Both the position numbers and the translations under genes were made by a program. The notes under the pieces are model-generated. The model did not search any database and had not been told where the DNA came from. It was given only the letters and a program-made list of their open reading frames with translations. Positions 1 to 10,517 of a stretch of DNA of 64,000 nucleotides are shown piece by piece; within the stretch, counting starts at the first letter, position 1, and the number at the start of each line of letters is the position of its first letter. Where the stretch lies: positions 665,771 to 729,770 of the forward strand of contig JADJOV010000001.1 in the NCBI GenBank assembly GCA_016713585.1, read 5' to 3'. The DNA is from Bdellovibrionales bacterium (GTDB taxonomy: Bacteria > Bdellovibrionota > Bdellovibrionia > Bdellovibrionales > Bdellovibrionaceae).

Positions 1-1
1 T

Positions 2-538
2 GGGGGCTATTACGGTTGGGCCTTGACTGAGCCAATTGCGAATGTGAGTAAATTAGGGTTAAATCTTTACTATCATACGGATGAAGAACATGCCTGGGGT
101 CTTTTTCTAAACAAAAATTTTACCGGTCTCTCGGGATACGCAAAGCAACTGAATTCTCAGTTTACCTTGGATTTCGAGCGTGCTCCAAAGCCTGAGCTCA
201 CGGTGATGGTAGACTATAATCTCCTCGCTTTTTATGGAAAGATGAGTATCACAAAACAGACGGTCTTAAATCTGAATCTCTATGGGTCACTCGCTGGTGG
301 GGTCGTGAAATATCAGCATAAGTCCTATCCGGCCTTGGCTCCAGGGTTAGGACAAAAATTTTACCTAACTAATCAATTTGCGCTCAGATTTGATTTGCGG
401 TTGTTTATCCATCAGGCGCCGATTCCATTTAAGCCGGGCGCGATCAAGCAGTCGGATCCGATTCCTAGTTACTCCGAATTTGAAGAGAGGATTACTTATA
501 CTACGGTCCTGGATATGGGACTTAGTTACTTGTTTTAG
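2..538 (+). CDS. Outer-membrane beta-barrel protein, 5' partial (GltA/GltB-like)
   Basis: The frame is already open at the window edge and reads GGYYGWALTEPIANV, so the start and any signal peptide lie upstream and about 178 C-terminal residues are visible. The sequence alternates polar and aromatic residues as in amphipathic strands and ends in GLSYLF, a C-terminal Phe typical of proteins inserted by the BAM machinery. It has the character of the small barrels found beside myxobacterial and Bdellovibrio gliding genes (GltA/GltB). The next gene, a second barrel, begins 9 bases downstream and the set continues co-directionally for 11 kb. The barrel assignment comes from sequence character and context; which Glt paralogue it is remains uncertain. 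Confidence 0.7.
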   Translation, partial: GGYYGWALTEPIANVSKLGLNLYYHTDEEHAWGLFLNKNFTGLSGYAKQLNSQFTLDFERAPKPELTVMVDYNLLAFYGKMSITKQTVLNLNLYGSLAGGVVKYQHKSYPALAPGLGQKFYLTNQFALRFDLRLFIHQAPIPFKPGAIKQSDPIPSYSEFEERITYTTVLDMGLSYLF

Positions 539-547
539 AGGTAATTG

Positions 548-1383
548 ATGAAGGCATCGACAATTATAAAACTGACAACTTCACTGGCTTTTTGCTTAGG
601 GGCCGGGACTGCGTTTGCGGAACGGGCTCAGAATAGTCCCGAATTTCGTGAGAGTAATCAAGGCAGTGATATAGATACAGATGAGCTCAATCTGATTGAA
701 AACGAACTTGAGCGAGCGGCACCAAAATTAGGCACGAAGAAACAGGCTGAGCCAGTGTCGAAAACAGCTCCAGACGTCAATGGTGGGTTTTCAGGTTTGG
801 GGAAACTAGCTCCATTTTCAGAAATTTCTGTTTTACAGAAGCGCTATCTGCCAAAAACAAATCGATTTCAGGCCTTTGCTGGTTTGGGATTAATCACCAA
901 CGATGCATTTTTCAACACATTAGGGGGCTCCTTAAAGCTAGGATATTTTTTCACTGAAGCCATGGGTATCGAAGGCAGCTTCACATCGCTCACGACGAGC
1001 GAGGCAAAGTCCACGAAGGAGCTGAAGGAAATTCAGGGGTCACAACCGAAAATCTTGTTTACCCGAAATCTTATATGGGGCTCGATTTCATGTGGGTTCC
1101 AATCTATGGAAAACTAACCTACTTCAATCGTCGAATTATTAATTTTGACATGTATTTTACAGGGGGAATGGGCACGACAGCGATTCAAAATAATCTGTCA
1201 GTATCGACCTTTCACATTGGAACAGGGCAGATTTTCGCTCTGAACAAAGCATTTTCTTTGCGTTGGGATTTTAGTTGGAATTTCTTTGATGCAAAACAAG
1301 TGGATTTGAGTACCAGCACAGTGAATAATCTTCTGTTGACTGTTGGCGCAAGCTTCTTCTTTCCGGAGGCGAAATACAGATGA
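548..1383 (+). CDS. Outer-membrane beta-barrel protein, one frameshift (GltA/GltB-like)
   Basis: The ATG at 548 follows GAGGTAATT and opens a signal peptide (MKASTIIKLTTSLAFCLGAG, cut after AFA). A low-complexity linker leads into a barrel domain with FQAFAGLGLITNDAFF. The frame breaks near 1068: the first frame continues into noise and stops at 1117, while the +1 frame reads KSYMGLDFMWVPIYGKLTYF and runs to 1383 with normal strand periodicity. One missing A in the AAA run of CGAAATCT restores a single protein of about 278 residues. The stop overlaps the start of the next TPR gene, which suggests translational coupling. It is probably the partner barrel of the preceding gene in the gliding complex. 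The frame break is most simply a base-calling error. Confidence 0.7.
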
Positions 1384-3017
1384 TGACAAACACATTCGCT
1401 CGTAAAAAAAATTTCCAAAAGATAACTCTTCTCCTCAGTTTGAGTGCACTGTGTGGACTTGCAAGTGTGAATGAGGCAGAAGCCCTATCTCGCGGGGCGA
1501 GAAAGACAAGAGTTTTTAATACAGGCCTCGCCGCAAAACAAACAAGATCGCCGGATCCAAGTCGAGATGCGGCCTTAAGGAATCAGTTAACAGGGGCCCT
1601 GAAGGCAGCACAATCAGGACAGTTTCAAAATGCAGCAGCCCAGTTGTTTAATTTGGGTCGAAGGTCCGAACTTGAGAGCGAACGACCGCAAATTAAATAT
1701 ATTCTTGGTCTCATGCTGATGGAGATGAAGTTGCATCAAACTGCAGCCTTTCAGTTTGTGGATGTTATTCGAATGAAGCACCCAAAATACTCTAAACTTT
1801 CCATTGAAAAGTTATCGATCGTGGCCGACCTGCTTGGCGATGATACCTTGCTCAATTACGCGATTTCCCGAGTCGATCTCAAAGATGTGCCCTCCACGAT
1901 GGCAGATATGATCCACTTTCGGTTGGGTGAAATTAAGCAACAGACTCAAAAATTTGAGGACTCTATTCGAAGCTATAATCAGGTGACTCCTGGAAGTAGT
2001 TATTACAATCAAGCTCTGTTCAACAAAGGTTTGGCCTATTTGGAGCTCGGTCAGACGGCCCCAGCAATCCAAGTGTTTCAGGGGCTTATGGGGTTGCGAG
2101 CGCAGACCGGCGTGACTGACACAAACCGGGTGGCCGCTCAGTTAGCACTGGCTCGGGCTCTGTATCAAGCAAAGAGATGGGACGAGTCTGTTGAAGCCTA
2201 TTCTGAAATTCCAAGGGACCATCATCTTTGGCATGATGCTTTGTTTGAACAATCTTGGGCGATGCTCAGATCTGCGCGTTTTCGATCTGCGTTGAGTAAT
2301 TTTCAATCGATACATTCCTCCTATTATGAGGACGCCTATATCCCCGAGTCATTGTTGCTTCGATCCATCATCTATTTGTATATTTGCAAGTATGATGAAA
2401 TGGAAAAGGTTCTCAGTCTCTTTGACCGCACCTATGGACCTGTTCGGGCTCGAATTTCTGACTTTATGAGAAGCCACAATGACTCTTACAGCTACTATAA
2501 CGAAGTCGAAAAGGCCCAGATATATTTCAAAGATATTGAAAAGCCCAACAATCTGAAAATTCCGCTGATGGTCGCCAAAGGAGTACTCAACGAGGGCGAT
2601 GTGCGACGGTCTTTGGCGTATATCAAACGTTTGAACGATGAACGAAGCAGAATCGATGAATCCGCGTTTCGCGGCACTCCTTTGGGGCTCTATGGTTTGA
2701 AAATTTTAGCCAATCGTTTAAAAAACACGAAGCTTGCCATTGGCGACATGGTTAAGGGTCACTTTCAGGATATGCGTACTGAACTTAAAGATCTTTACGA
2801 GCAAGCCGGCTTTGTGCGCTACGAAATGATCAATGGGAAAAAGGAATTTATCAAAAAACGTCTGGCTGGTCGGGACCTTCCCGAGGCCAGTATGGATGAA
2901 AATTTCAGTCGCGAGTTTTACATTAAGAATAGTTATGAATATTATCCATTCAAGGGTGAGTATTGGCTTGATGAAATTGGCAATTATCACTATCTCGGCA
3001 AGCAAAGCTGTGAGTAG
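1380..3017 (+). CDS. Secreted TPR protein of the gliding cluster (GltC-like)
   Basis: This 545-residue protein has an N-terminal hydrophobic signal (ITLLLSLSALCGLASVNEAEA) and several tetratricopeptide-type helical repeats, for example around residues 75-130, 175-235 and 255-330 (YYNQALFNKGLAYLELGQ; ARALYQAKRWDESVEAYSEI). TPR arrays bind protein partners, and in this locus it probably sits in the periplasm linking barrels to the inner-membrane motor. The ATG overlaps the preceding stop (ATGATGA). There are no lesions. The neighbouring order barrel-barrel-TPR-TPR-TPR lipoprotein resembles the Glt set of Myxococcus and Bdellovibrio. The TPR character is clear; the GltC label rests on order only. 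Confidence 0.7.
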   Translation: MMTNTFARKKNFQKITLLLSLSALCGLASVNEAEALSRGARKTRVFNTGLAAKQTRSPDPSRDAALRNQLTGALKAAQSGQFQNAAAQLFNLGRRSELESERPQIKYILGLMLMEMKLHQTAAFQFVDVIRMKHPKYSKLSIEKLSIVADLLGDDTLLNYAISRVDLKDVPSTMADMIHFRLGEIKQQTQKFEDSIRSYNQVTPGSSYYNQALFNKGLAYLELGQTAPAIQVFQGLMGLRAQTGVTDTNRVAAQLALARALYQAKRWDESVEAYSEIPRDHHLWHDALFEQSWAMLRSARFRSALSNFQSIHSSYYEDAYIPESLLLRSIIYLYICKYDEMEKVLSLFDRTYGPVRARISDFMRSHNDSYSYYNEVEKAQIYFKDIEKPNNLKIPLMVAKGVLNEGDVRRSLAYIKRLNDERSRIDESAFRGTPLGLYGLKILANRLKNTKLAIGDMVKGHFQDMRTELKDLYEQAGFVRYEMINGKKEFIKKRLAGRDLPEASMDENFSREFYIKNSYEYYPFKGEYWLDEIGNYHYLGKQSCE

Positions 3018-3028
3018 GGAAATATAGA

Positions 3029-6000
3029 ATGAAGATATCATCTAACTTGGCTCTCATTAATTTTGGAATTGTCTGCAGCTTGATCAGCGGAGGCGTTAGT
3101 TCAGCATGGGCCGCCAGAAAGAAAACTGTCGGGGATCTTTTTCACAGGCTGGACAGGATAGTCGAGGGGCCGGGAGTGGCGGCGCAAGATCCAAGAAGGC
3201 GGTCACGGCCCTACCAAAGAGTCAGATTCATTTTGAACAAAAAACTAAAACTAACTTCGATCAGGTCAAGCCTCCGAGGGCTTCGGATTTGCTTCGAACG
3301 GCGCCGAGTTCAGATCAGGAAAAATATGAGCGAATTTTGGACGAGCAGATTCAAGAGCTTTATCGGCTCAGTCAGAAGTCTAAGAATAGTCCAAATCGGG
3401 GAGAATTGTGGGTTCGACTAGCCGAACTCTATGTCGAAAAGGCCACCTTGATGGATACTCGCGCTCAGGATGAATATGATGCGAAACTGAAAGCCTTTCG
3501 AGAGAACAGACTGAGAGTGAAGCCCCAGCTCGATCAATCAAATGCTCGGGAGTATAACCGAAAAGCCATAAAGCTTTATGAGTGGTTTGAAAAAGATTTT
3601 CCAAGAGATCCAAAGATGAGCCAGGCATTGTTTTTCTTGGGATACAATTATTTTGAGCTTGGAGAGAACCAAAAGGGCGCAGCCTATTACGCACGCCTCA
3701 ATCGAGATTTTCCGAAGAGTCCTTTTGTTGGTGAGTCCCATTTTGCTTTGGGTGAGTTTTATTTTGAAACGGATAAGTGGCGGGACGCCTATCAGGAATA
3801 CTCGTATCTCACGAAGTTGAAGGGTCATCGACTTCATGAGATGGCCCTCTACAAGGCCGCCTGGTGTCTGTATCGACTGGGTGACGCTCAAAAAGGGCTT
3901 AGGTTCTTGGAAACGGTTATTCGCAGGAGTCGCGACCAAGGTGGTGGACAGGCGAACAAAGAGGCTGATCGGAGTTCTCGTTTAGAGGGTGAAGCACTCA
4001 GAGATATCGTTATCTTTTACGCAGCCCAAGGGAACCCGAGTGATGCGGCTCGATACTTTCGTGAGTTGTTGGATTCTGATGAAGTTTATCCTTTGGTTGA
4101 AAGACTTGCGTACTATTACTCTGACAAAGGTGAGAGAGAAGGAGCCAGACAGCTTTTTAAACAGTTGATTGTTGTCAAACCGGCAGCGCCAAAGGCATTC
4201 GAGTATCAATACCAGATTGTTCAGAACTACTTTTATTCAAAAAACTCGCCGCTTTTCAAAGAGGAACTTTATCGTTGGGTGAAGGATTTTGGAGCAGGAA
4301 GTTCTTGGGAAAGTGCAAACCAAGAGAACAAAACTCTCATCGACAATGCGTATAAACTGAGGGAGTCGACTCTTCGAAATTGGGTTCTACAACAACACCA
4401 AACTGCTCAAAACTCAAGAGCTCCGCATTCGCAGGCCCAGGCGGCTGAAGGCTATGATCTTTACCTCCATGAGTTTCCACAGAGTCCGGTTGGGGCAGAT
4501 ATGCATTTCTACTACGGAGAACTGCTCTATGATTTGGGCAAATATGACGAAGCCAGTCAGCAGTATCGATGGATCGTCGACAACGGTCCCAAGTCAAAAT
4601 TTTATGATAAGGCTGGGGTGAACCTCATTCTTGCGGCAGAAAAGAGTATCCCCACAGATAAAGAGCTTCAGGCAAGAGTTGGAACTTCAATCGAAGCTCG
4701 TCCGCTAGATCCCCGTGTCGAGCGCTTTATAAAGGCTGCGCAATGGCATCTTGAGAAGTTTCCAAATTCGGAACGAAATCCAGAGGTCAAGTTTAGAATT
4801 GGAAGACTTTACTATTTACATAATCAATTTGATGAAGCAAATAAGTCTTTTAAAGATATCGTGAAAAATCATCCGCGCTCTAAGTATTCAGAGTACTCTG
4901 CTAATTTAATGTTGGATATTTTTAATCTTAAGAAAGACTATGTTGGACTGGAAAAGGCAGGAAGTGAGTTGCTAGCGGTGCCCTCAATTTCTTCATCCAA
5001 GGCGGGTCATGAAATTCGTGGAGTTATTGAAAAAGCGAATTTCAAGCGGGGGCAGGACCTAGAAATTGAAAAGAAATATTCTGAGAGCGGCATGCAGTTT
5101 GAATCTTTTGCCAAACAGAATCCAAGATCAAGTCTTGCCGTCACAGCTTGGTTTAACGCCGGAGTCAACTACGAGAGGAGCGGTCAAAATGGATCCGCCG
5201 TTCGAAGTTATAATCAGGTTTTGGCTTCCTACGCGCCTGAGGCCGAAGCTCTCAAGCCGAAAGCGCGTCAATTGATGGCGAAGCTCTATCAGGATGGTGG
5301 GCAGTTTGAGGAAGCTGCAAAGCTCTATGTCCAAGCCGCGAAAGAGTCGCCGAACAGTCCTTTAGCAGGGAACTTTAAGTTCAATGCGGCAATTATGTAC
5401 CAAATCCTAGGCCGAAACAACGAAGCGATTCGGCTTTATCAAGACTATAAAGAGAATTCAAAGAAAATGCAGACCGCAGAGAGGCCGCATTGGCGATTGC
5501 TGATATTTACAGACGCTCTGAAAATGGTCGAGCGACTATTAACGCATTCAAAGAGTATTTGGATTTGAATCCAATTGATGCCCAAAAAGCTGTCGAAGCT
5601 CACTATTGGATTTGGTTTTATTTGAAAAAAGCTAGAAATCCAGAGGCCGATCTTTGGAGGGATAAGACATTAGGTGTTCAACGACGGGTTTCAAAGTCAG
5701 ATCGTGCCATCGGAAGCCGCTATGCTGCCGAAATCAAACTCGCAGAGGCGAATGAAATTTTCAATCGATTCAGGGCCATCACGATTCCGGCAGATCCAGC
5801 CAAACAAAAAAATGCCGTCAATTTAAAAGTTGACGCTCTGGCTCAGCTCACTCGAGTTCTCAACGAGGTAGCAAAGTATGAAAGTCCCGAGGAGGTCGTT
5901 TCAAGTCTCGCGGTTCTTGGAGAGGCAAATTTACATATGGCTCAGGCGATTCAAAACTCTCCAATTCCCAGTGGTCTCAATGCTCAAGAAAAGAAACAAT

Positions 6001-6212
6001 ACGAAGAAGGTATGGGAAAGTTTGCGGAGCCGTTTATGGGTAAGGCAACGGAAGTTTTTCGAGCGGCCGTCGAACGGGGTTTTGAGTTGGAAGTATACAA
6101 CGATGGATTTCGAAGGGCCCGTGAGGTGATGGTATCCTTGGATAGCAAAAACTATTATGATCAAGGAGAGGTGGGCTTTGAGACCCGCTACTTGGACTGG
6201 ATTCAACAATGA
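3029..6212 (+). CDS. Very large secreted TPR protein, two frameshifts (GltD/AgmU-like)
   Basis: The ATG at 3029 gives a signal peptide (MKISSNLALINFGIVCSLIS, then GGVSSAWAA) and KKTVGDLFHRLD. The frame then shifts near 3170 into a long TPR-rich stretch (SQALFFLGYNYFELGENQKG; ALYKAAWCLYRLGDAQKG; KFRIGRLYYLHNQFDEA). It shifts again near 5484, where GCAGAGAGGCC needs one extra G to read into ALAIADIYRRSENG, and runs to 6212. Joined, the product is about 1,060 residues, comparable to the large TPR protein AgmU/GltD of Myxococcus. Such proteins scaffold the periplasmic part of the gliding complex. The stop overlaps the next start by 4 bases. Both breaks lack any sign of further decay, so sequencing indels are the likely cause. 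Confidence 0.7.
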
Positions 6213-7135
6213 TCTGTGGGATGAATTTCAAAATACTTGCGGGGGTTTTTGTAAGTTGTGGACTTTTTTCCTGTGCTAGTAACAATGGTCGACAGCAGGC
6301 TGTCGTGGACCAGGATAGCAAGATTGAACGCTCGGTAAAGAAAACAAACAAAACCAGCGAGGAAAGCGTCAAGGGGACCGCGGGGGCAGGCGAGGCGGAA
6401 TCAGGACCGAACGAGGCCGGAACACTGTCTGGCAGTTCGTTAAACGGCGAAAACCCGCCCTCTGAAGCAAATAAAAAAATTCACCAGCTCAATGAGGCAA
6501 TCAGAACTCAGTCTGATCAAGAAATATTTAATGCTTCTTCCCAGATCCTTTTCGATAGCCCAAATAATTTGAAAGCCCTAAATGCTATGGCATTGTTTAA
6601 TTATAAGAAGGGGCGATATTTGGCGGCCGAATATCTTTTGCGAAAGGCAATCGCAGACCATTCGAACTCAAGTGAAATTCACTCGAATCTTGGAATCGTA
6701 TATTTGGCAGAAAAAAAGGATCGCGAGGCGATTCTCGAATTTCGGAAGGCCTTGGAGATAAATAGCGATGATGTTGTCGCTTCTGCGAATCTTGGTTCTA
6801 TTTATGTTACCCAGAAAGACTATACCAAGGCCCAGATTGTGTTGGAGACTGTTTTTAGAAAAGGGTGGAAGGACCCGAAAACATTAACGAATTACGCAAT
6901 CGCACTGACTGCCGGCGGAAAGTTCGAAAGAGCTGAAGAGATTTACAAAACAATTATTAAGGAACAGAATTCTAATAAAGAGGTTCTTTTCAACTATGCC
7001 ATTCTTCAAGTCGAACATCTTAATAAGTTTGCAGAAGGGCTGGAGACAATTAATCGTCTTAAGTTTATTGGTCCGCCAGGGAACTTTAGAAAGCGGTTGG
7101 CAGCGCTTGAAGCCAAAGCCAAAGCTGGGAAATAG
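6209..7135 (+). CDS. TPR lipoprotein of the gliding cluster (GltE/AglT-like)
   Basis: The start is ATG 6209, overlapping the previous stop, or ATG 6221. The N terminus has a lipoprotein signal ending in the lipobox LFSC followed by ASNN, so it is predicted to be lipidated on that Cys. A Gly/Ser/Glu-rich linker (residues ~30-90) precedes TPR repeats from about residue 95 to 270 (ALNAMALFNYKKGRYLAAEY; IHSNLGIVYLAEKKDREAIL; VVASANLGSIYVTQKDYTKA). This matches TPR lipoproteins of the AglT/GltE type that sit between barrels and motor. It is intact. Position immediately after the giant TPR gene supports a shared complex. The lipoprotein and TPR calls are firm; the exact orthologue is inferred. Confidence 0.75.
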   Translation: MICGMNFKILAGVFVSCGLFSCASNNGRQQAVVDQDSKIERSVKKTNKTSEESVKGTAGAGEAESGPNEAGTLSGSSLNGENPPSEANKKIHQLNEAIRTQSDQEIFNASSQILFDSPNNLKALNAMALFNYKKGRYLAAEYLLRKAIADHSNSSEIHSNLGIVYLAEKKDREAILEFRKALEINSDDVVASANLGSIYVTQKDYTKAQIVLETVFRKGWKDPKTLTNYAIALTAGGKFERAEEIYKTIIKEQNSNKEVLFNYAILQVEHLNKFAEGLETINRLKFIGPPGNFRKRLAALEAKAKAGK

Positions 7136-7145
7136 GAGCGGAATT

Positions 7146-7451
7146 ATGAAAGTACTAAATTTATTTTTTGGCCTCCAACTGACGCTAGTTATTCTATTAT
7201 TTGGAATCTCGGTTAACGGCCAGGAAAAGAAAACGAAAGCGAATCCAAAAGGCGTCACTTTTAAAGAAAATAAGGCGAGTTTAAATTTTGATGATGAGCT
7301 TGTGGAGGCGACGACCCAGAAGCCAGATTTATTTTATTTATTTCAAAGGAAAAACTTCAATTACAATCGCCTGATCAAGCTTCGTGAAAATTTCATTCCT
7401 GAGATGCGAAAAACGACAGAAGATGTACAACGGGTTCGGGGTGGGAATTGA
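7146..7451 (+). CDS. Small secreted protein of the gliding cluster (GltF-like position)
   Basis: The ATG at 7146 has a good ribosome site (AGGAGCGGAATT), better than the in-frame upstream starts inside the preceding gene. It encodes 101 residues with an N-terminal signal (MKVLNLFFGLQLTLVILLFG, ending near NGQ) followed by a charged, helix-prone region (PDLFYLFQRKNFNYNRLIKL) and no recognisable domain. It is flanked by the TPR lipoprotein and the FHA protein, and its stop overlaps the next TTG start. A small periplasmic protein occupies a similar place in Glt clusters (GltF). Function is not shown by the sequence. Confidence 0.6.
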   Translation: MKVLNLFFGLQLTLVILLFGISVNGQEKKTKANPKGVTFKENKASLNFDDELVEATTQKPDLFYLFQRKNFNYNRLIKLRENFIPEMRKTTEDVQRVRGGN

Positions 7452-9350
7452 AGACTCCGGTCATCTTGCGTGTTTTTAAGAATGATCAACTGATCGAAGT
7501 TAGGCAGTTCGATGGAGATCAAATTGTCATTGGACATGATGCTGATGTTCAGTTGGATCTGGATCATGAGTCGATTTCGCCGATACATTGTTTGATTGAA
7601 CGGAGAGACGACTCTTTTTACGTATGTGATTTGGGATCTAAAGCGGGCACGTTTAAAAATGGTCAAGCGATCCTTGATGAGATTTTATCATCTGGGGATG
7701 ATATTCGAGTTGGACCCTTTAAGCTTTCTTTCTTTCTAGGCGCCCCTAAACCCAGGTCAACTCCGTCGAGACCCTTGAAGCCGGCTGCGACTCCTGCATC
7801 GACCTCAACTCCGGCGGTGACTCCTGCATCAAGTTCTTCGCCGAAAAAGGTGTCACCTGTCACCGAGGCAAAAACAACGACGGGGCCCAAGATTCCCAAA
7901 GAGTAAGGTGGCTCCTTCTGCAGGTGGTGTGGGCGTTAATGAGCCAGCGAGACCAGAGATTAAATCTCCAATTTTGGCTGTCAGAAGGGAAAACGAAGAA
8001 TAAAAAACTTTTGCGCCGCCCAATCAAATCAAAGATTTATGAGTCAGTGTCTTTGTTGGGTCTGATATGATCTGTGAAATTAGCAATCAGAAGCAAAGAC
8101 TGAATTTGGACCAGGCTTTAGCTCAGGGTCAGGCGACTCGAGGATCAACGGGAGCCTCGGTTAAACTCGATCAAGGGGATGTCATTTTTGTCACCTTGGG
8201 CGGCGGGCAACTGCAATTGATTATTCGTTTTGTTCCATCAACGCCAATCATTCCTTTGCTGCCTCCGTTTTTGATGTCCAATGAAGAAGTGACAGGGTTG
8301 ATTCTTTCTTTAGTTTTAGTTGGTCTCTTGTGGTTTACCGTGTCTGCAACAACGCCCCGTGGGGGTGAGGATAAGTCCGAAGAGATTATTCGAGTTGCTC
8401 AGGTTGTGTTTACAAATCCAATCAAACCGCCGCCCGAGGAAAAGCTTCCAGTGCCGCCGCCAGCCCCTCCGGTTAAACAGCCCCCCCCGCCGCCCCCTCA
8501 AAAGGCCGTCGTTTCGGATAGAAAAACTGAAACTCAAATTAAGGGACCTGTGACAAGCAAACCTGGTGGAGCTCCGGTTCCACTCAAAGCTGTGGAAGTG
8601 GCGCCGATTCCGAATTCAAAAGGAAAACCGAAAAAGTTTACCTCAGTTCGAAGCGGTGGTGGTGTCAAAATCGGCACTCAAGCAGGAGCGAACGCTCAAA
8701 GTGCCAAGGACGTAACGAAGATGGGCCTCTTTAGCGCCTTTGGCGGCGGTGGGATTCGTCAAAAAGTTGATGAGGCCTATTCAGGAGCAGGACAACTTCT
8801 TGGACAGGCGGACAGGGCGGGAGGAACTAGCGGAATGTCAGAGAATCGTGAAGGCGAGGATCTAGGGTCGAAAATAAAAAGCACAGGAGCTGGAGGCAAG
8901 GGAACGGCGACTCAAGGAATTGCCGGGATCGGGACAAAGGGACGTGCGACGGGAATGAGTGCGTATGGCTCTAGTGAGGGCTTTGGAGACAAGACATCCG
9001 TTAATATCGAGCCAGGTGGTGCTGAGGCTAACTTTCATGGAACTATTGATAAAGAAGCCGTTCGTCGTGTTGTTTTAAATAATTTGAACCAAATTCGTGG
9101 GTGCTTTGGTCGAGAGTTAAATAAATTGGATTTGGCAGGTCGAACCAAGCTTGAGGGCAAGGTGATGGTCACCTGGGAGATCGTGGCTAAAGGTGTACCT
9201 CGGAATGTGACCATCAAAAGTTCGACCTTGAACAATCGGGCAGTTGAGAATTGCATTCGAGATCGATTGGCGAGTTGGGTGTTTCCAGAACCGCCAGTTG
9301 GGATGACGGCAGATGTCGCCTATCCGTTTTATTTGAGACCAGGGAATTAA
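7448..9350 (+). CDS. FHA - transmembrane - AgmX/PglI C-terminal domain protein, broken frame (GltG-like)
   Basis: A TTG start overlapping the previous stop leads into a forkhead-associated phosphothreonine-binding domain (residues ~1-100: ISPIHCLIERRDDS, DLGSKAGTFKNGQ). A Pro/Ala/Thr linker follows and the frame stops at 7906. Coding character continues in another frame (VAPSAGGVGVNEPARPEI) with further stops near 8001 and 8040. It is clean again from 8067 to 9350: a transmembrane helix (GLILSLVLVGLLWFTV), a TonB-like Pro-rich stretch (PPAPPVKQPPPPPPQ), a Gly-rich region and a C-terminal domain with VLNNLNQIRGCFGRELNK and SWVFPEPPVG, typical of AgmX/PglI tails. I take it as one inner-membrane protein linking cytoplasmic signalling to the periplasm. 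Two separate genes are possible but less likely. Confidence 0.65.
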
Positions 9351-9384
9351 TTGTACGTTTACTAAGGGATAAGGAAGGTGAGTC

Positions 9385-10038
9385 ATGAATCCAGAAAATA
9401 CTAATTTTATTTTGAGAGCGTTTCAAGACGGGGGGCTCATGATGATTGTCATCGCATTTTTTGCGATTGCGACAGTCACTTTGGTCATTGAACGTCTTTT
9501 GAAGCTGCAGAGTCTTGTTGTTGATAAACGTGAATTCACCGATCAGCTTTATCGTATGGTTATTGCGGGCGACTTGAAGCAGGCGATTTCTTATTGTGAT
9601 AGTCGACCCTCGCCGCTATCAAACACTGTCAAGGCGGGTTTGATTCAAGCGCTGAATAAGCGCCCTGACGAAGAAATTCAGGTGGCCATGGACGCCTGCA
9701 TTCTGCGAGAGATGCCTAAACTTGAAGGCTTAACTCCGTTCTTGGCTGTCTTCGGAAACGTGTCGGTCCTCGTGGGACTTCTTGGAACTATTTTTGGAAT
9801 GATTTTGTCTTTTCGTGCAGTTGAAAAGGCGAATGACACCCAAAAAGCAGAGCTTCTGTCCGCGGGAATTTCCCATGCGCTAAATTGTACGGCCTTTGGC
9901 TTGCTCGTTGCGATCACAGCGATTGTGGCCTACGGTTGGTTTCAGCATAGAATTCAACGAACAGAAACAGAAATCATCGAAACAAGCATGACTTTACTTA
10001 ATTTGGTCGCGTCTAATCGCGACAAGATGAAAGACTAA
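9385..10038 (+). CDS. MotA/TolQ/ExbB-type proton channel (AglR-like)
   Basis: This is a 217-residue inner-membrane protein with three membrane segments: near residues 15-35 (GGLMMIVIAFFAIATVTLVI), ~110-145 (FGNVSVLVGLLGTIFGMILS) and ~155-180 (GISHALNCTAFGLLVAITAI). The GLLGTIFGMI and ALNCTAFGL segments are hallmarks of the TolQ/ExbB family, which forms the stator ring around a TolR/ExbD rod and couples proton flow to work in the envelope. Two TolR-like genes follow directly, the AglR-AglQ-AglS arrangement that powers gliding in Myxococcus. The ATG has an upstream AAGGTGAGTC. It is intact. Confidence 0.85.
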   Translation: MNPENTNFILRAFQDGGLMMIVIAFFAIATVTLVIERLLKLQSLVVDKREFTDQLYRMVIAGDLKQAISYCDSRPSPLSNTVKAGLIQALNKRPDEEIQVAMDACILREMPKLEGLTPFLAVFGNVSVLVGLLGTIFGMILSFRAVEKANDTQKAELLSAGISHALNCTAFGLLVAITAIVAYGWFQHRIQRTETEIIETSMTLLNLVASNRDKMKD

Positions 10039-10042
10039 AACT

Positions 10043-10517
10043 ATGGCCCAAATAGAGTCCGGAAGTTCAGGCGGAAGAAGAGTCAATATTGAGCTCAATC
10101 TTGTTCCATTCATCGATTTGATGAGTGTCTTGATCACTTTTCTTTTGATCTCAGCGGTTTGGACTCAAGTGCAGATGATTCAAATGGGATCTTCATTCTA
10201 CGGAAAGAAGACTGAAGAATCTCCACCCGTGCCGACGCCGCATTTAGATGTTCCGCTTCGTGTTGATGTCAAAGCGACGGGTTTTGTGGTTTTAATCGGT
10301 AAGCAAGTTATGCCGCTTCCGAAGATTGCCGGGGGTCTATGATGAGGTTGGGTTAACAGCTCAGCTTCGAAGAATTAAGCAACTCTACCCTGATAAAGTG
10401 GATGCGGCCTTGGCTGTGGCTGATGATATTGCCTATGAGATTGTCATTAAGACGATGGATCAGATTCTCATGACTGGTTTTTCGAGCATTACTTTTGCCA
10501 CTGGAGGGCCTCCCTAA
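10043..10517 (+). CDS. TolR/ExbD-type channel subunit, one frameshift (AglQ-like)
   Basis: The N-terminal part has the TolR signature: a basic head, then VNIELNLVPFIDLMSVLITF, where the membrane-embedded Asp of VPFIDLM is the presumed proton carrier. The frame breaks near 10330 in a G run (GCCGGGGGTCT). The next frame continues VYDEVGLTAQLRRIKQLYPD and ends SITFATGGPP at 10517, a normal ExbD periplasmic domain. Joined length is about 157 residues, standard for the family. It starts 4 bases after the channel gene and abuts the next TolR-like gene. The break in a homopolymer is probably a sequence error. Confidence 0.8.
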